DNA of 64,000 nucleotides from Azorinus chamasolen. Taxonomy: Eukaryota; Mollusca; Bivalvia; Cardiida; Solecurtidae. Numbering within the stretch: position 1 is the first letter of the stretch; each line of letters opens with the position of its first letter. Location: the NCBI GenBank assembly GCA_963576725.1, contig OY755237.1:63651423-63715422 (forward strand), read 5' to 3'. Both the position numbers and the translations under genes were made by a program. Under the pieces are notes generated by a model. That model worked only from the letters and a program-made list of their open reading frames with translations, was not told where the DNA came from and ran no database searches. Positions 21,700 to 31,460 of this stretch are shown here, one piece after another.

Positions 21700-22415
21700 A
21701 TTATTATAATTATTATTAATAATATCATTATTATTACTATTATTTTTCGTTAATGATAATTTGCATTAACCAAATGCTTCTTGTTCAGTTTCTTTTTCGG
21801 TGTTGTAATTCAGTTTTAACTAGTACGAGATCTTCAAACTGCATGCTGAATTTGTTACTGACATAATAATGCTTCCATACTGTTACACAGATGATATTTA
21901 CATTAACAGAAAATGAATGAAGAAGGGTTTTATTTTGAAGTATTTTATGTATTTATTAAACAATAATTCAAAGTATATAGTTTCAATATATAAGTATTGA
22001 TTAAACAAATAAGTTAAAGTCTAGTTCACATTAACAGCTCATAGTAATTTGGAAATTTAACTGATCCGGGGTTAATTCTATTGGACGGGACTGGTGTTAA
22101 CATGACAAATTGTTAACATGACAAATTTCTGTTATATAAACATGCACAATGATACGCTCGTTTAATAGATCAACAAATAGAACTATTCTTTTTAACGAAA
22201 CATATAATTTCATATTGTTGAATCATAGTCACTTTGTAAGAAATAATTAAGTAAAGTTATAAGGGATTTTGAATTCCTTATTACTACAGACACGTTAGAC
22301 CCCCGGTGCCCACTGCAAAGCGAGTATCCCCCTTACAACAACACTGCATACAATAGTCGGTCTAACAGTTGGTCGAGAATCACAGTTGGTCGAGAATCTT
22401 CATTTCTGATGATCG
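21700..22415. other. Leader/LTR remnant of the interrupted Gypsy copy
   Basis: AT-rich. From about 22300 it resembles the leader before the gag at 18179 (CCGGTGCCCACTGCAAAGCG against CCGGTACCTACCAAGCG). It ends at the target duplication ATCG (22412-22415) of the inserted LTR element and continues at 30422. Confidence 0.5.
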
Positions 22416-22681
22416 TGTAATATTATGGGAGTTAGCCGCAGCTCAAAGGTTGAACTTTAAGCCCAGGAAGTCACCTATTTGCCAGTGTATTGACTAAGGT
22501 CAAAACACGATTAAATTGGTGTTTCCTGGTTGATAGTTTAGTATTTAAACAGCTCGAATTTAGGAGCTATGGACAGATTCTAGAAGTCAGAGTTAGACGC
22601 TGCTAGCTTCCATATAGCTAAAGACTCTGAATAAAAGTTGGTCAGAAAACTGAGGCGTTGTTGTACTTCTGCTATATCACA
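22416..22681 (+). repeat. 5' LTR
   Basis: 266 bp, TG...CA ends, with the AATAAA hexamer inside TGAATAAAAGTTGG, about 45 bp before its end. It is nearly identical to 30154-30417; differences include a few substitutions and a 2-bp indel. Confidence 0.9.
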
Positions 22682-22776
22682 CGGCTGAGATTCATCATTG
22701 GTGCCTAAGAAACCAGGATCATGGACCAAAGGTTAGTGAACTTTTATTCTGTTTAGCTTGTTTTTGGGTCGCAACT

Positions 22777-23520
22777 ATGGCTGATACTGATTTTGCCGGG
22801 CTACTGCATTCCTTGAATGATAAAATTGGGAATTTAGGGTTATCTGATACGGTACCAATATTTAACGGGGAACAATCAAAATTACGTTTCTGGTTGAAAG
22901 CTGTAGATAAATGTGCTGTCATAAATAACCTTCCAGAGACTAGTAAGGCTAAAGTGGCGTACAGGTTTAGTGAGGGGATAGTGTCGGACCTTTTGCAGAG
23001 ACTTTTAGAGAGCAACCCAAACGCTTATTGGGATTTGGTAAAAAATGAATTAAAGATACGTTTTGTCGAGGTTTCTGACACATACCATAGTTTCTCAAAG
23101 TTACGGTCTGCTAAACAGGGTCGGTTAGAAAATGTACAGAATTTCGCGGATAGAATTACAACTTTGGCACAAGAAGCGTATACAGGTTTTGACACAGGCC
23201 TGCAGGTTACAGATCATCAAATCATAGGGTTTTTCTTAGATGGCCTCTTAGACAATGATATTAGGGTCAAACTAATCAGACAGAACCCGAATTCTTTCGA
23301 CAACGCGGTACAAATTGCGGTACAAGAACAAAATGTCAAAATTGCAAGGCTAAGATACCACAAACTACGGAAAATCCTCGCGCAAATTCACAAACAGAAC
23401 AATTTAGGGGAAATACGAGAAAACCTTATTCTGAGTACGAAAGCATGGATATTAGTCACTTGCATAGGGGAAATTTTTGCACTTTATGCCGACGCAGGGG
23501 TCACAATATAAATGAATGAG
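22777..23520 (+). pseudogene. gag of the envelope-bearing element
   Basis: Starts 95 bp after the 5' LTR. It reads as a retrotransposon gag/capsid protein with a typical helical capsid segment (residues about 15-200: VPIFNGEQ, NVQNFADRI, FFLDGLLDNDIR). Near 23350 the frame breaks: the nucleocapsid knuckle (C, C and H ligands at 23478, 23487 and 23502) lies in another frame, and its fourth ligand position (23517-23519) is TGA. The copy is therefore unlikely to make a full Gag. A further frame at 23685-23903 is Ser/Asp-rich and unrecognised. Confidence 0.7.
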
Positions 23521-23903
23521 ATGCACGAAGTTCTCAAAACCGATCTAGTACAGATCCTGATGATTACATTCCCCTGCAGAAATTACAGTGTAACCTACGG
23601 AAATCAGAATTTGACAGTAATTCGGACGTCTTCGGCGTCCTCCGATAACCTCTCCGATATGCTTGTGTCAAACCCCGAGACTGAGTGTCAAATAGACTGA
23701 CTGTCCCGACGGACACAATTTCGGAACCTTCCGATTCTGATACAGTTAGCAATAACGACTCAGAAAATAGCATGTCTGAGCAATCTGACAGCCGCATGTC
23801 AGTGCAAGCCATATCTAAGTATCCCCACCCTGTCAATTGGATTAAAAATAGTCTCGGTTTAACTAGGACAAAACAGCAAGAGAATTCTATGTTCGTTGTG
23901 TAG

Positions 23904-24616
23904 ATCCCCTGGGTCGCAGCCCAGAGAACAACTGTAGACTGTACTTGTAAATAGTAGCGATAATTATGTAGCCAACGTGTTGGCTGAAGGCAAACAGTTG
24001 CCTATACAGAAAGTAGGGTTCAGCAATGTGCTATTTTACCCTAGAGTTATGAGTTATAACTAACAAAAGTATTACGTGATCTGACAATTACGCGTGTATG
24101 TAAATAGAAATGTCTTTGTAGATTTCTGTAGATTAAGGGTAAGCGATGTGCTATATAGTCCCTTATGCTGGTAATATTACTAACCAGGTTTGAGAGTTAT
24201 AATAGATATGACGTCATTATAGAATAGTTGGTTGAATTTAAATTTATTCTGCTATGAGCGATGCATTACTTATCTTATATGAAGATAAGGGGAATAAATT
24301 GTAAATTACGGAGGAAATCGAACATTGTGCACATGTTTGATTAAGATTTGTATATAGGATTGAAGTTGAGTAAATTGTTACCGAGTTGTAAATTTGATTG
24401 TTAGTTTGTTTGCGCTAAATACTAACTGTCAAACGCAAATAGCGACTACAGAGTTGATTGTACATAGATTATTAAATGGTTACCTAAATACGTTGTTAAA
24501 ATCTAAAGTTAACTACATTAGTTGGAGAAGTAATGTTGTTAATTGTGATTGTTTAGGTATCCTTGTTCTTGAGTAGATTGTACACTGATCCTATACTTTT
24601 TTTTTGTTTATAACAG
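23904..24616. other. Gap between gag and env where pol would be expected
   Basis: About 700 bp of AT-rich sequence with no protease, RT or integrase motif in any frame I examined. It ends in a run of T and TTTATAACAG, a good splice acceptor. Confidence 0.6.
24601..24616 (+). promoter_or_regulatory. Splice acceptor before env
   Basis: A polypyrimidine run ending TTTATAACAG lies 10 nt upstream of the env ATG (24627). This is the layout expected for a spliced subgenomic envelope mRNA. Confidence 0.6.
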
Positions 24617-24626
24617 TAGAGCCATT

Positions 24627-26669
24627 ATGGTGCTCGCACTGCTACTCGTGACATTTTGCTCGCTCTCGTCAGGCGAAATAGTATTAAAAAACCATGTAGT
24701 GTTTAAAACCTTAAGACAAGTTTCTACTTCAAAGGCACATTGGAAGCTAGCGCTTATTATAGATTTAAAGGCATACCCGATGATGTTGGGCGAACTCATG
24801 ACCCAGATCGTTCGAATTAGAGCTATTACTGAACGTGCTCAAGTTCAACTTGCTTCAGATAAACTCTCCAACACTAAACCGCTGACAGACACACTAGGAG
24901 AAATAAAAATGTACTTAGAAACATTTGATAGCACACATTCTGAACTACTTGACGAGTTTCGTTCCCTAACCTACTTCGCCCCTAGCAGAGACAAACGCTC
25001 ATTGCTACCTTTGGGCGGGATATTTAAATTTCTTTTCGGCACGGCCGATAGTCATGATATTGATGCGGTCAGTCGACACGTTAATCAATTGGAAACTTCA
25101 CAAAAACAAGTACTTCACATCTTGGAACATAACCTCTCAATATTAAACACTACCCGACTTGAAGTCTCCCAAAACCGGGATACGATAAATAAAATTCTTA
25201 CCTCACTTGCGGGCCTTCAACAGAAAATTGATGCCCAAGTCCATCGATTAGAGAGACAAATCCTACAACTAACATCCTTCCACGAATTAATGAATTATAT
25301 CCACACCATGATTGCTGATATCCAAACGTTATATAACCGAGCACGATTGTACCTTTTAGATTTTGAAATCAAATTAAATTCCCTGGCTAAGCAAAATGTG
25401 TCCCCTTCTGTGGTATCGTCCCACAAACTTTACGAATTGTTAAACCAAATTCAAAAGCACCTCCCAGAGGGATATGTATTTCCGGTCAAACTTAATGCAT
25501 TGTGGTCATACTACGGTTCACTGCATACGACTTCCCTCATGAATTCTAATCATCTAGCTATTGTCATGCAATTGCCCTTAAGGCCTGTCAATGAAATATT
25601 TTCGCTGATTCAAGCATATCCAATTCCTGTACCTTATAATAATGTGTCGGCTAATATTAAGCTGACGTCTGGCTCCGGTACATTAACCGCTGCTGTTGAG
25701 CTGGAAACTAACCATTTCCTAATAAATGATAAACAGTCACACTACGTCATGTTAACTGAATTCGAAGCAAAAAGTTGCCTGGCAGAAAAATTGCCATTCT
25801 GTGAAATTGGGAAGGGATTTTTATCAACTTATAACTCGGACATTTGTGTCGTTAGATCTTATTTAGGTCATCACTCACCTCGGGCGCTTCCTTGTAGAAC
25901 AATTGTCAGGTCAAATCAACTCTTACCCAGTGCAACCTCTCTAGCTCGAAATAGATGGCTACTGATTACAGAATCTGCCATTCCATTTACCGTTAATTGC
26001 TTAAACGGAACGCGCTCTCAATTAGCCATCAGACCACCGATCAAGATTATAACCCTGCCCCCATTATGTCAAGCATATAGCTCCAAATTATCCTTACCTA
26101 TGTTTTTCGAATCTAATACAACAGCTAATTTAGTCTCGGGCTACGATCTGGAGTCGATCAAACTTGAAAATTATACGTTATCGGAAATTTGGCAACCATT
26201 TCATAAACAATTCCAAAATACAACAGCTGTTGCTATTCCTAAAGCTCTGCAAAAGATGAAACAATTTCCTCTCAAGGAGCTGATAGATCAAGTTAAATTT
26301 ATGTCTTCTACATGTACGGGTTTTGAGATTTTACCTATTCTGGGAAATAAATGGGTTATAGGGGAAATTATTATATGCACATTAGTAATTATAGCCGTAT
26401 TAGTAATTGCCTGTCGCAAAAAGTTTATAGCCTGTGCGAGACGAGTAAATAGTCAGAAAATGCGATCTGGATCCAGTTATGCAGATGTTAAGTTCACCCA
26501 AGCCAGATCTAACCCGGAAACACGACAAATGGTCAACGAATGTAGCCGTCAGACATACGCTCCCGGAAGTTTTCCGTCGGCACCTCAGAACGTATACCAT
26601 GCAGACAAGACTCAACTGATTTACCCAACCATTTTAACGCCTTCAAGCGATCCGGATCATGAGAAATAG
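24627..26669 (+). CDS. env: Envelope (F-type fusion) glycoprotein-like protein
   Basis: Intact 680-codon frame with retroviral/baculovirus-F-like architecture. There is an N-terminal signal peptide (residues about 1-16) and a furin-type cleavage motif RDKR at 121-124, followed by a Gly/Phe-rich fusion-peptide-like segment (125-138). Heptad-like helical stretches run about 140-260, and N-glycosylation sites include NTT, NCLNGT and NYT. A C-terminal transmembrane helix (about 577-595) with a basic CRKK boundary is followed by an 81-residue cytoplasmic tail. It resembles envelopes of errantivirus-type Gypsy elements by layout. An open frame of this length in a pol-less element suggests recent activity or selection. 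It may serve the element or have been co-opted; the sequence does not decide. Confidence 0.8.
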   Translation: MVLALLLVTFCSLSSGEIVLKNHVVFKTLRQVSTSKAHWKLALIIDLKAYPMMLGELMTQIVRIRAITERAQVQLASDKLSNTKPLTDTLGEIKMYLETFDSTHSELLDEFRSLTYFAPSRDKRSLLPLGGIFKFLFGTADSHDIDAVSRHVNQLETSQKQVLHILEHNLSILNTTRLEVSQNRDTINKILTSLAGLQQKIDAQVHRLERQILQLTSFHELMNYIHTMIADIQTLYNRARLYLLDFEIKLNSLAKQNVSPSVVSSHKLYELLNQIQKHLPEGYVFPVKLNALWSYYGSLHTTSLMNSNHLAIVMQLPLRPVNEIFSLIQAYPIPVPYNNVSANIKLTSGSGTLTAAVELETNHFLINDKQSHYVMLTEFEAKSCLAEKLPFCEIGKGFLSTYNSDICVVRSYLGHHSPRALPCRTIVRSNQLLPSATSLARNRWLLITESAIPFTVNCLNGTRSQLAIRPPIKIITLPPLCQAYSSKLSLPMFFESNTTANLVSGYDLESIKLENYTLSEIWQPFHKQFQNTTAVAIPKALQKMKQFPLKELIDQVKFMSSTCTGFEILPILGNKWVIGEIIICTLVIIAVLVIACRKKFIACARRVNSQKMRSGSSYADVKFTQARSNPETRQMVNECSRQTYAPGSFPSAPQNVYHADKTQLIYPTILTPSSDPDHEK

Positions 26670-26743
26670 ATCGAACAACGTCAAAACTACGACAGGAAAA
26701 GTCAGAGTAACGTCACAAATTATCACCCGTTTCCGGATTCTCC

Positions 26744-26753
26744 TATATAAATA
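26744..26753 (+). promoter_or_regulatory. TATA-box-like promoter of the RING gene
   Basis: TATATAAATA about 90 bp upstream of the RING ATG, in the 173-bp gap after env. Confidence 0.45.
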
Positions 26754-26842
26754 AACTAACAAATACCTAATGACTCTGTTCGAATCTGAACAACCGTTGC
26801 TACTCGAAATTATTCCGGACTTACTGTTAAAAATCTACCATC

Positions 26843-27355
26843 ATGAATACCCAACACTTTGAGGAATTATGGATGGAAGAGTGCTCCATTTGCGTAAATT
26901 ATGCCGAGGTAGCCGTTTATGCGGTGAACAAGTGTTCTTGCAAAACGTCTGTGTGTATGGACTGCTTTTCACGCTGTACCGCAACATCCGAGACGGGACA
27001 ACTAGTAAACATTTGTCCATTTTGTCGACACGAACAGCCCGCCGTACCTGTGCCGAGCTCCGCGCCTACAAGGTCCCCCCGAGAACTATTGGCTAGGCGA
27101 GCCCGGCGAAATTGGAACCGCTGGTTCAGGGATCTGTGTTATATCGACATTTTGGAGCCGTTCTTATCTACGCAGAGGTATAACATGGATCCTGTTCACG
27201 AACTGCTGCAAACGGGACGGTTTGACGACGCAGACCAGGCAGGAGTGTGTGTAGACCTCTATGAGGCAAAATTGTTTGTGATCAACCAGGTGGCTCGCTT
27301 TATGCGACGCGTGGCAAGAGACTGGCATCCGGCTCCCAGAGGACGCCCCGGATGA
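26843..27355 (+). CDS. RING-finger protein in a retroelement
   Basis: 170-codon intronless frame with an N-terminal RING-like zinc finger. Ligand candidates are C14, C17, C31, C33, C38, C41, C58 and C61 (ECSIC, NKCSC, CMDC, ICPFCR). The usual His position is Cys, and the spacing is short, as in viral or variant RINGs. The C-terminal 100 residues are Arg/Trp-rich and unrecognised. By family knowledge it would be an E3 ubiquitin ligase, probably acting on host or envelope proteins; this is inference. It is clearly more GC-rich than its neighbours, with its own TATA-like box and AATAAA, so it looks like a captured compact gene. Confidence 0.7.
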   Translation: MNTQHFEELWMEECSICVNYAEVAVYAVNKCSCKTSVCMDCFSRCTATSETGQLVNICPFCRHEQPAVPVPSSAPTRSPRELLARRARRNWNRWFRDLCYIDILEPFLSTQRYNMDPVHELLQTGRFDDADQAGVCVDLYEAKLFVINQVARFMRRVARDWHPAPRGRPG

Positions 27356-27375
27356 ATTTCTATGAAAATATTGGG

Positions 27376-27381
27376 AATAAA
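27376..27381 (+). promoter_or_regulatory. Poly(A) signal after the RING gene
   Basis: AATAAA 21 bp after the stop codon of 26843-27355. Confidence 0.5.
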
Positions 27382-27488
27382 CAATGATAACCTTTAGTAC
27401 GCGAGTGAACAATGGAAAAGTAGTAAAGTCAAGCAGGCAAAGCCACATGCAAGACGCAACCACCACCAAAACACCGATAGACAGCATG

Positions 27489-27541
27489 ACACACACACAC
27501 AACCACACACCCAAACGCACACACACACACACACACACACG
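27489..27541. repeat. (CA)n microsatellite
   Basis: ACACAC-rich plus strand interrupted by AACC and CAAACG. Open frames on both strands here are compositional. Confidence 0.9.
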
Positions 27542-28000
27542 AAATGAACACAGAAAACACCAAAAGACACACAAGAAACAGGGACAAACGTTCCACAACA
27601 TGAACAAACCACAAGCACAAAGACGCAAGGCAAACAAAAGGAAGGGTGACAAAGAGAGTACCGCCTTGGCACGGTCAGCAGCAAAAACACCACTGGGGGT
27701 TTAAACCGGTTTACGGACGTCCTAACCTCACACTTCTCTCAAAGTCACCCTAGCTTTACAAATATTGTAAATAAAGGTATCCCCGCTGGACTTACCCACA
27801 ACATAGACGACGGTGAACACAGGACAACATGTAAAACATAGCATAATAACTGTGACAAACCGTCAAATATGTACTCAATGACTTTGCTGAAGTCAGAGCA
27901 CCTGCAGGTAAGCCGTTAAGGGCACGACAGGGAAAAAGTAATACATGAGTCTGGTAAGCTCCTCCTGTATCCAAGTTTAAGAGTATACCATCATAGAGTA

Positions 28001-29790
28001 CTACCCTCGGCCTGTCATCGCGCAAGCAAAGAGGGAAGCGTAGCTACCGACTGTAAAAGGGTCGATAACCAAACATGCAGTGTGTTGCAATATAATAGGA
28101 TCATAACCTTTCTTTTTAAATGTTTTAATGCGTTTTATAAACAAATCATGAAAATGGATATGACCCCGAATTTTCCTAAGTTTGTAGATAACATCCCCAT
28201 AAAATTCTGGTTGAGAAATGCCTTGTCGCAGTAACGTCCGTAGATTGCAATTATATTTACTAATGAGAGGTAAATTTCGATAATAAAATTTAGAAAAGGT
28301 TTTCCGAAGTTTGTGATATCTGTAACCTTGCTTAAGAAGTTTATCAGTTATAACTAAATTACGTCTGTTAAAATCTTCAAGCAAAGAACAGGCTCGGGCA
28401 AACCTAATAAGTTGAGAAATATAAACCCCATAAGATGTAGAACGTGGCACATCCCCATCTAGAAAAGGATAATTAACAATTTTAAAATTAAAATCTTCTC
28501 TTTTATCGTATACTTTGGACGAAACTTTATCATTTGTAATTGAAAGATTCAAATCTAAAAATGAAGCATTAATGTCAGATTGATTAGCTTTGTTTAAAGA
28601 CAGTTCTTTTGGGTAGATTGAAGAAACCATAGTATCAAAATAAGGATTATCTAAATTCAAAATATCGTCTAAATACCTTGAAGTTTTATTAAAAGCATTA
28701 ACAATATCGGTCTGTGTATCAGGTTTTAAGCTAAGCATAAAATCCCTCTCGTAGCAATACAAAAACAAATCTGCAACAAGAGGGGCACAATTTGTACCCA
28801 TGGGTATACCAACAACTTGACGATATATGGTATCCCCATAACGCACAAATATATTATCTAAAAGAAAGGTAAGAGATCTACAAACATCAAGGCAAGTCCA
28901 CATTGTGTAATGTTCAACTTCTGAATTCGAAAAGAATGAACGTTGAACATTACAAGCAATGAACATTTTGTTTTCTCTGGCAAAGGTTTTTTCTATTAAT
29001 TTAATAAGTTTATCCTTTATAAGATGGTGAGGTAGAGTAGTATAGAGTGTAGAGAAATCATAAGAGCTCAGTAAAGAAATGTTATACTGTTCATTTTCAA
29101 GTTTTGTTAAAACATCATTTGAATTTTTTATGGACCAAAAAACATTAATACCAGAATTTTCATATATTTTATCACAGTAGCGTTTAACATGTTCTTTGAT
29201 CGTAGTAAGACAGGACGTCAAAAGTATAGATAATTTAGTAGTGGTACAACAGCTAGAGTTGGCAATAAAACGCGACTTATAAGGGTTTTTATGTAGTTTC
29301 GGAATCCAGTACAAAGTAGAAAGTTTATGTTGTTTTATGTTAGGACCAGACTTAAAATTATTGCACATTTTTACATGTTCCGAGACTATATCTTTTTCAG
29401 GTGTTTGAACTGTTATATAAGTTTTTGAATCAGTTAGCTCCTTCTTTAAAACATCAACATAATACAATCTTCAAATAATGATTACATTGTTTGATGCCTT
29501 GTCAGCAGGAACAAGAACATAATCTGAATGAAAATTAGAAATGTTTTTCTTCAAGTAGCGAAATGTAACTCTAGGTCGAGGTGGTAAAAGATGGTAATTA
29601 GATTTGTAAAAAGTTATTCGCGTATCAATAATATCGAAAATACATTTCTTCCAATCCGAAAGGGCATTAACATCAGCATGTTCTCGTCGACACCATTTGA
29701 TGCAGAATTCTTGAATAGCTTCCGCAATATGAGCTCGACAAGCGTCAAAGACAATTTTGTGCGCGAGTGAACTAGTAAGATACTGACAAT
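28001..29790 (-). pseudogene. Penelope-like reverse transcriptase, antisense in the LTR element
   Basis: The main open frame 28001-29467 (488 codons) carries RT motifs in Penelope-like order: YWIPKLHKNPYKSRFI (residues 53-68), motif A SYDFSTLYT (D137), motif B GIPMGTNCAPL (220-230) and motif C YLDD (265-268). A thumb-like region follows. An N-terminal segment with VPADKASNNV continues in another frame from about 29467 to 29790, so there is a frame break. No GIY-YIG endonuclease is visible at the C-terminus (SLFACAMTGRG then stop). Its strand is opposite to gag and env, so it is an independent insertion. Confidence 0.75.
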
Positions 29791-30139
29791 TATGTGTGTA
29801 TGAGTGTCGTGATCATGAACTATGGATTTAATTAGTGAATGGTTTTATTGTTTATTTTTCACGTTTTCTTATATATGAATATGATTGTTTTCTATGATTA
29901 TTGATTATGTTTTGTTTCTTCTAGTTTTCAGAGGGTGCCGGGTTATTTTACTTTTAAATATTATCTTTATTTTTCAGTTGACGCTAGTTGGTTCGGATGG
30001 TTGAGCCCGAGAATTGTTTTATCTTACCGTTTTGTTTCTTATTTGTTTCAGAGTTGGCGAGATTAATTTTGTTCTTACGATTGTACTCTGCGGAGAATTA
30101 GTTACTTTTATGTTTACGTTTTATTGGGTTTTTTTTAAT

Positions 30140-30153
30140 GGGTTGGGTAGGGG
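30140..30153 (+). promoter_or_regulatory. Polypurine-tract-like sequence
   Basis: GGGTTGGGTAGGGG abuts the 3' LTR, as expected for the plus-strand primer of an LTR element. Two T residues make it imperfect. Confidence 0.5.
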
Positions 30154-30417
30154 TGTAATATTATGGGAGTTAGCCGCAGCTCAAAGGTTGAACTTTAAGC
30201 CCAGGAAGTCACCTATTTGCCAGTGTATTGACTAAGGTCAAAACACGATTAAATTGGTGTTTCCTGGTTGATAGTTTAGTATTTAAACAGCTCGAATTTA
30301 GGAGTTAGGGACAGATTCTAGAAGTCAGAGTTAGACGCTGCTAGCTTCCATATAGCTAAAGACTGAATAAAAATTGGTCAGAAAACTGAGGCGTTGTTGT
30401 ACTTCTGCTATATCACA
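30154..30417 (+). repeat. 3' LTR
   Basis: 264 bp, TGTAATATT...ATATCACA, followed by the target duplication ATCG. Confidence 0.9.
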
Positions 30418-30421
30418 ATCG

Positions 30422-31460
30422 GAGGCATTGTCAACGGTCCAAATACACGATCTAGAGCTATCACTGCACAACCGGGGTCACCAGCTCCAGCTTCCAAACG
30501 ACCAGGGCTCATCGAAACAGCTACAATGGAAACTCAGCAGGTTGCATCATCACATCCAGCATTCAGAGGTATGCCACTTCCAAATCTTTTACCCATATAG
30601 TGCACACCCAATTGATTGGTTAACTGAAAATGAATTGTATACTGACATTTTCCAAATGTCGGATGAAAGCAAATTGAGAAAATTGCCGTATTTATTTAAA
30701 AGTCAGGCAAGATAGTGGCGAGACACTTTCTCCCCACAAGAAAAAAGATACATGGCCACATTTCGGCAATCTTTTAAATGTAAATAGGACGCAAAAGACC
30801 TTGTTTCAAGTTACACAAACTTAACAGACATATGGCAAACCCCTATCAATCGGTTAGAGATTTTATAACAGCGATTCAGCACCAAGCCCGCTCACTCGAT
30901 GATTCAGAACAATAGCTGCTTCCGATTTTAATGGATAACTTTTTGCCCCCTTTAAAATCAGATATTATGCGCAGGCAACCGAAAAGAGTTCAAGAATTTA
31001 TAGAAGCTGCAATGGTTGAGAAAAGTATACACCTCGCCGAAGACTCTGGTCAAACCGGTACAGGTTAACAATGTGCTAGCTCTAGGCGAACAAGACCTTT
31101 CGAAGACACTGGAGGAGAAACTGTACATCTCATCTGCTCATGCACCTGACGCACACACTTACACTTATAACAAGTCCGCTAGTTCACGCAGGTAGTCGAA
31201 CAAGATATTTCGAAGACACCGGAGGAGAAACTGTACATCTCATCTGCTCATGTACCTGACGCACACACTAACACTTATAACAAGTCCGCTAGTTCAGGCA
31301 GGTATGATCATCCCCGCAGACAGAAAGACCAAACACATCACACTATCACAGATCCATCAAAATCTGCCGAATTGCAACACCTATATCATAATGATACTCA
31401 CACTCGCATACATCAAACATCTCACAAATCCAAATTACAGAAGCCAACCTTAATATTAGA
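30422..31460 (+). pseudogene. Gypsy-like gag remnant, right part of the interrupted host element
   Basis: ATGGAAACTCAGCAG at about 30525 and WLTENELYTDIFQMSDESK match the gag at 18179 in order, with many stops and shifts. It contains an exact tandem duplication of 110 bp (31087-31196 and 31197-31306). No knuckle or protease remains. Confidence 0.6.

Larger units (their letters stand above)
22416..30417 (+). mobile_element. Envelope-bearing LTR retroelement without pol
   Basis: Two near-identical LTRs (22416-22681 and 30154-30417), both TGTAATATT...ATATCACA, are flanked by a 4-bp duplication ATCG (22412-22415 and 30418-30421). Gag follows the 5' LTR; then come the envelope gene, a RING gene, an antisense Penelope-like element and a purine-rich GGGTTGGGTAGGGG just before the 3' LTR. 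No protease, RT or integrase of its own is visible between gag and env, so it is defective, either by internal deletion or as a non-autonomous form. A 4-bp target site and an F-type envelope resemble insect errantiviruses; lineage is inference. Confidence 0.85.

Noticed and set aside
27164..27704. Cys/Val-rich and Thr/His-rich frames around the (CA)n tract
   Set aside because: Compositional frames over a microsatellite and antisense to the RING gene.
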